Assembly (NCBI RefSeq): GCF_030814955.1
Contig: NZ_JAUSWB010000006.1
Coordinates: 124,001-188,000, forward strand
Reading direction: 5' to 3'
Source: Planomicrobium stackebrandtii
GTDB lineage: Bacteria > Bacillota > Bacilli > Bacillales_A > Planococcaceae
Length of the DNA: 64,000 bases
A model generated the notes under the pieces. That model ran no database searches and had not been told where the DNA came from. It was given only the letters and a program-made list of their open reading frames with translations. Position numbers and translations under genes: made by a program. Positions 61,227 through 64,000 of this stretch are shown in pieces. Within the stretch, counting starts at the first letter, position 1. Each line of letters starts with the position of its first letter.

Positions 61227-62336
61227 ATGAAGACTTTATTGTCTTTATTAGCTGCTGTCATCCTCGTGCTCAGTTCGTTTTCGTCTCCCGCCAAAGCGAT
61301 TGTTTTGTTTGATGACGTATTTGCCAATCATCCGTTCGCTTTTGAAATCGCTTACCTGTATGAAGAAGGGATCATCAATGGTTATCCTGATGGAACCTTC
61401 AGACCAAACGATCCTGTTACCCGGGCTCATGCTGTCGCCATGATCGGACGTGCCTTGAATCTGGATGACACATCACGCTCCACCGGCTTTAGGGACGTAC
61501 CTGCGAGCCATCCTTTTTCCGGTTATATTGCTTCTGCTGTTGAAGAAGAGATCGTTGTTGGGTTCCCGAACAATTATTTCCGACCTGATTGGACGGTCAC
61601 CCGTGCTCAGACAGTCACTATACTGGATAGAGCCTTCTATTTCCCTGAAGCACCAGACAATAATTTCCGCGACATGAGGGAAAATCATTTTGCGTTTGAT
61701 GCTGTCTCAAGACTTGCATACCAAGGTGTCGCGCGCGGTTATCCGGACAACACTTTCCGCCCCGATATCCCTGTGACACGCGCTCAGTTTTCTGCGTTTC
61801 TGGCCCGTGCAATCGAGCCGTCTTTCATTCCTGAAAAACAGGAATTACTGATGACAGCCAATGAAATTCTGGCGGATTTGCAAGCTGAAGATTTTGGTGA
61901 TGTGGCGGCCTTTGTCAGCTCTTCGGATGGATTGACCTTCTGCCCTTACAGCGGTGGCTGTATTGATAATGGCGGGGTCACTTTTACCAAAGCTCAGCTG
62001 CCAGGCTTTATGAACAACCCCAATGATTATTTATGGGGCTATCAGGATGGCAGCGGTTTTGAAATCAATTTGACACCTGCTGAGTATTACAATGCTTACT
62101 TGATGGATACGGATGCGACCTATACTGCCAAAGAACGCTATGGGCGAACTATCCAGCCAACTACGCATGAGTTTATTCACCGCCTGTATCCCGAAGCGAC
62201 CATTGTTGAGTTCTATTTCCCTGGCACAGCTCAGTATGACCAAATGGACTGGCAAAGCCTGAACATGGTATTCGAGAAAAACAGCAACGGTGACTGGGTG
62301 CTAGTGGCGATTGTTAATGATCGCTGGACTGTCTAA
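61227..62336 (+). CDS. Secreted S-layer-homology (SLH) protein
   Basis: 369 residues. Signal peptide 1-24, then three SLH repeats (about 26-85, 86-145 and 147-205) with GYPDGTFRPNDPVTRAHAVAM, GFPNNYFRPDWTVTRAQTV and GYPDNTFRPDIPVTRAQFSAFLARA (each in parts), which bind pyruvylated secondary wall polymer. The C-terminal 160 residues (two cysteines, FCPYSGGCIDNGG) form an extracellular domain I do not recognise. A good GGGAGG site precedes the ATG. Confidence 0.88.
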   Translation: MKTLLSLLAAVILVLSSFSSPAKAIVLFDDVFANHPFAFEIAYLYEEGIINGYPDGTFRPNDPVTRAHAVAMIGRALNLDDTSRSTGFRDVPASHPFSGYIASAVEEEIVVGFPNNYFRPDWTVTRAQTVTILDRAFYFPEAPDNNFRDMRENHFAFDAVSRLAYQGVARGYPDNTFRPDIPVTRAQFSAFLARAIEPSFIPEKQELLMTANEILADLQAEDFGDVAAFVSSSDGLTFCPYSGGCIDNGGVTFTKAQLPGFMNNPNDYLWGYQDGSGFEINLTPAEYYNAYLMDTDATYTAKERYGRTIQPTTHEFIHRLYPEATIVEFYFPGTAQYDQMDWQSLNMVFEKNSNGDWVLVAIVNDRWTV

Positions 62337-62341
62337 CTCAG

Positions 62342-62379
62342 AAAAAAGACCCGGCATTTTAGTTGCCGGGTCTTTCTTT
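62342..62379. terminator. Bidirectional intrinsic terminator
   Basis: AAAAAGACCCGGCA / TGCCGGGTCTTTCTTT between the SLH gene and convergent yqxD; the right side overlaps the end of yqxD. Confidence 0.85.
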
Positions 62380-62823
62380 GTCTTCCTTTATTTTTTTCAA
62401 AAGTGCTGTTAAAGCCTCTTCAAACTTCTCGTTGTCTTCGGCTCGCCTTTTTTTCGGTCCCTTCATCCTGCCTCCGCCTTGACGGATTTTTTTGGCAACG
62501 TGTCGGCCGTGGAGCAATTGTTCAATGTTTTCATCAGAGTAGACGCGGCCGTTCTGGTCAATCGGAATGCCGCGCTTGGCAAGAACCATTGCCGCCAGTC
62601 CATAATCCTGGGTAACAACAATATCTCCGTTTGCCACCCGGTTGACCAGGACAAAGTCAACGGCATCCGCTCCTTTTGACACAGTAATCGTTTCCGCCCC
62701 TTCCCGATGCATTTCATGGGAAGTATCGCAAATCAAAATGACCGGCAAGCGGTAAGCTTTAGCCAAATCGATGGTTTGTCCGACCACCGGACAGCCATCT
62801 GCATCAATAAGAATTTTAACCAT
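62359..62823 (-). CDS. yqxD: UPF0178 / YqxD (DUF188) protein
   Basis: 154 residues. Conserved DADGCPVV near 7-14, VSKGADAVDFVLVNRV near 48-63, VVTQDYGLA near 68-76 and the C-terminal Arg/Lys-rich GGGRMKGPKKR. The fold is PIN/NYN-like and suggests a nuclease, but function is unproven. Its ATG overlaps the stop of the DUF1836 gene by 1 bp. Confidence 0.9.
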   Translation of the reverse strand: MVKILIDADGCPVVGQTIDLAKAYRLPVILICDTSHEMHREGAETITVSKGADAVDFVLVNRVANGDIVVTQDYGLAAMVLAKRGIPIDQNGRVYSDENIEQLLHGRHVAKKIRQGGGRMKGPKKRRAEDNEKFEEALTALLKKIKEDKERPGN

Positions 62824-63401
62824 TACTCGTTCGCCCCTTTCGCCATTCTATCCACCAATTTCTCGGCTGCTCTCCGGTAAAGATTGCTGGTATGCACCAG
62901 TGACGCAATGAGCAATACCTGTTCCAGCTCCTCTGCGTCCTCGTCATCCGCTGTTTGTTTGGAAGCTTCTGCCACTTGTTGATCCAGTGCATCCGCGAAA
63001 ATCTCCGTATTGCCTTGCTGAAGCTTTAGATAACTTTGGTAAAACCGCTCCAGGTCCAGCTCTTTTTGTGCTGCCTTTTCATTAATGCCATTCAATACCA
63101 ACTTGACGTCATTGATCGATAACGCACTTTTCATCTGGTAAATCAAACTGATCAGCATAATGTGGTTGCGGCTGTACTTTTTATTTTGAACTGGATAAAA
63201 CAGTTTTCCTTTTGCGTAATTGTTGATCATGGTTTTGGTAAGTATTTTTTCGTCTGGATGCCGTTTCGATTCGGAAAAATTGGATTCGAATAGTTGAATA
63301 ACCTGGTCAATATACAGGTCGATCTTCGGAATATCTTCCGGCAAAACCTGATTATGAAAAGCCATCTCCTGGATGATGCTATTTGCTTTTTCCATATACA
63401 T
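62823..63401 (-). CDS. DUF1836 protein
   Basis: 192 residues. IDLYIDQVIQLFESNF and ILTKTMINNYAKGKLFYPVQNKKYSRNHIMLISLIYQMKSALSINDVK (in parts) near 27-100 are the DUF1836 pattern, which looks like a MerR-like helix-turn-helix. The C-terminal half is acidic. Probably a regulator. GGAG 5 nt before the ATG at 63401 is acceptable; an ATG two codons later is the alternative. First gene of the pair with yqxD. Confidence 0.8.
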   Translation of the reverse strand: MYMEKANSIIQEMAFHNQVLPEDIPKIDLYIDQVIQLFESNFSESKRHPDEKILTKTMINNYAKGKLFYPVQNKKYSRNHIMLISLIYQMKSALSINDVKLVLNGINEKAAQKELDLERFYQSYLKLQQGNTEIFADALDQQVAEASKQTADDEDAEELEQVLLIASLVHTSNLYRRAAEKLVDRMAKGANE

Positions 63402-63462
63402 TCACACTCCCTCAGCCGTTTCATACTCGTTATTTTACATCACCATCAAGTTTTCTCCAAAC

Positions 63463-63491
63463 TTGACTCTGTTTAGCGATGCGAGTATCGT
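63463..63491 (+). promoter_or_regulatory. Promoter of the hemolysin III gene
   Basis: TTGACT (63463-63468), 17-bp spacer, TATCGT (63486-63491). The -10 adjoins a long perfect palindrome that covers the expected start. Confidence 0.6.
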
Positions 63492-63520
63492 TATATGTAG
63501 TTTCAATAACTACATATAAC
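63490..63520. promoter_or_regulatory. 31-bp palindrome at the transcription start
   Basis: Perfect 13-bp arms GTTATATGTAGTT (63490-63502) and AACTACATATAAC (63508-63520) around TCAAT. No U-tract follows; the AAGGAG ribosome site begins next. Its length and position at -10/+20 fit a repressor operator or a leader RNA hairpin. Confidence 0.75.
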
Positions 63521-63535
63521 AAGGAGCTGTTTCAC

Positions 63536-64000
63536 ATGAACGCATATATCCGAGAACCCTTTAACGCCTTATCCCATTTGGCAGGTGCTGTATTGTCACT
63601 GGCCGCACTTTTAGCGATGGTCATCAAAGCGGCCTATGCCAATGAACCTTTCTTGCACGTTGCCGCAGTTGCCATTTTTGGCATCAGCCTCATTTTGCTG
63701 TATACAGCTTCGACGATTTACCATTCGGCTCTTTCACAACCTTACATTATTGCATTCTTGCGGAAACTGGATCACTCGATGATTTTCGCTTTAATTGCAG
63801 GCTCATACGCACCCTTTTGCCTGATTGCTCTTGGCGGAACACTCGGCTGGACACTATTTTCGCTTGTCGCCATTTTGGGACTGAGCGGCATCTTCTTTAA
63901 GATGGTCTGGTTTCATTCCCCGAGATGGCTGTCGACTGCCATCTATATCGCCATGGGCTGGATCATTATTTTCGCTGTCGTGCCGCTTTCAGACAGCATG
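63536..64000 (+). CDS. Hemolysin III / TrhA family membrane protein (3' end cut by window)
   Basis: 155 codons visible; no stop before the edge. The N-terminus YIREPFNALSHLAGAVLSL and YTASTIYHSAL near 58-68, then LRKLDHSMIFALIAGSYAPFCL (in parts) near 79-100, are the family's metal-binding motifs (PAQR-like fold with His and Asp ligands). Four to five helices are seen. B. subtilis YplQ and E. coli TrhA (YqfA) are family members, linked to membrane homeostasis. AAGGAG precedes the ATG; a palindrome sits on the promoter. Confidence 0.9.
   Translation, partial: MNAYIREPFNALSHLAGAVLSLAALLAMVIKAAYANEPFLHVAAVAIFGISLILLYTASTIYHSALSQPYIIAFLRKLDHSMIFALIAGSYAPFCLIALGGTLGWTLFSLVAILGLSGIFFKMVWFHSPRWLSTAIYIAMGWIIIFAVVPLSDSM

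Noticed and set aside
1..64000. CRISPR array, tRNA or rRNA gene, prophage or intact insertion sequence with transposase
   Set aside because: No regularly spaced identical repeats with unique spacers, no tRNA-like cloverleaf and no transposase or phage protein was recognised. A dedicated tRNA or covariance search was not possible here.

Overview
The window reads as a chromosomal segment of a low-to-moderate GC Gram-positive bacterium in the Bacillales. Gene starts carry strong AGGAGG-type ribosome sites. Many products belong to families typical of Bacillus and Planococcaceae (CydD, YdgG/YdgH, BpsA/BpsB, YocH, YumC, CwlK, CatE, YqxD, OpuD-type BCCT). GC-rich intergenic repeats suggest a Planococcus-like genus; that genus call is inference. 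I see no rRNA, tRNA, CRISPR array or prophage. Most genes are chromosomal housekeeping or accessory metabolism in short operons closed by clear intrinsic terminators.

Layout. 1-6.9 kb: cydD (cut by the window edge), a 56-residue gene, a ZIP-like membrane protein, a 442-bp repeat element, an acyl-CoA synthetase under a cre site, and a methyltransferase with a small membrane protein. 7-17.3 kb: an ABC-2 exporter pair, an alpha/beta hydrolase, an NAD(P)-binding protein, nfsA, cwlK, a lipoprotein, a double-GNAT protein, an ATP-pyrophosphatase and aldA. 17.6-30.8 kb: fumC, a divergent MurE-like ligase, an NfeD-like protein, acetyltransferases, a cold-shock gene, a glyoxalase/beta-lactamase-fold fusion with a 32-residue membrane peptide, and the MarR/MMPL pair ydgG-ydgH. 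30.9-42.3 kb: uppP, a YlbC-like CAP protein, popT, a nitronate monooxygenase, catE with a divergent HxlR regulator, a PAS-STAS protein, an ABC-F gene behind a leader-peptide attenuator, and a corA-like gene flanked by repeat copies. 42.3-51 kb: Nudix and GNAT genes, tatC-tatA with a two-gene GMC dehydrogenase whose small subunit has a Tat signal, yocH, a BCCT transporter with a sigma-B-like promoter, and yumC. 51-64 kb: an atypical SDR, ppiB, two near-identical amino-acid binding proteins on opposite strands (one in an ABC operon), a second AI-2E exporter, a small sigma-B-type gene, bpsA-bpsB, a GDPD, a DJ-1-like protein, an SLH protein, yqxD, a DUF1836 gene and the start of a hemolysin III gene.

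The most unusual features are regulatory or repetitive. (1) Two almost identical 442-bp elements, each bracketed by a perfect 19- or 23-bp duplication of an intrinsic-terminator hairpin, look like a non-autonomous element that inserts at terminators. (2) A 120-bp repeat family keeps a long hairpin through a compensatory base change. (3) An ABC-F gene sits behind a 45-codon leader ORF and an attenuator. (4) Several sharp palindromic operators overlap good promoters (ydgG, catE, hemolysin III). (5) Two good sigma-B-like promoters are present. Functional links supported by context: uppP and popT both act in undecaprenyl-phosphate recycling; tatA/tatC probably export the adjacent dehydrogenase; bpsA/bpsB make and methylate alkylpyrones; the HxlR protein probably represses catE.
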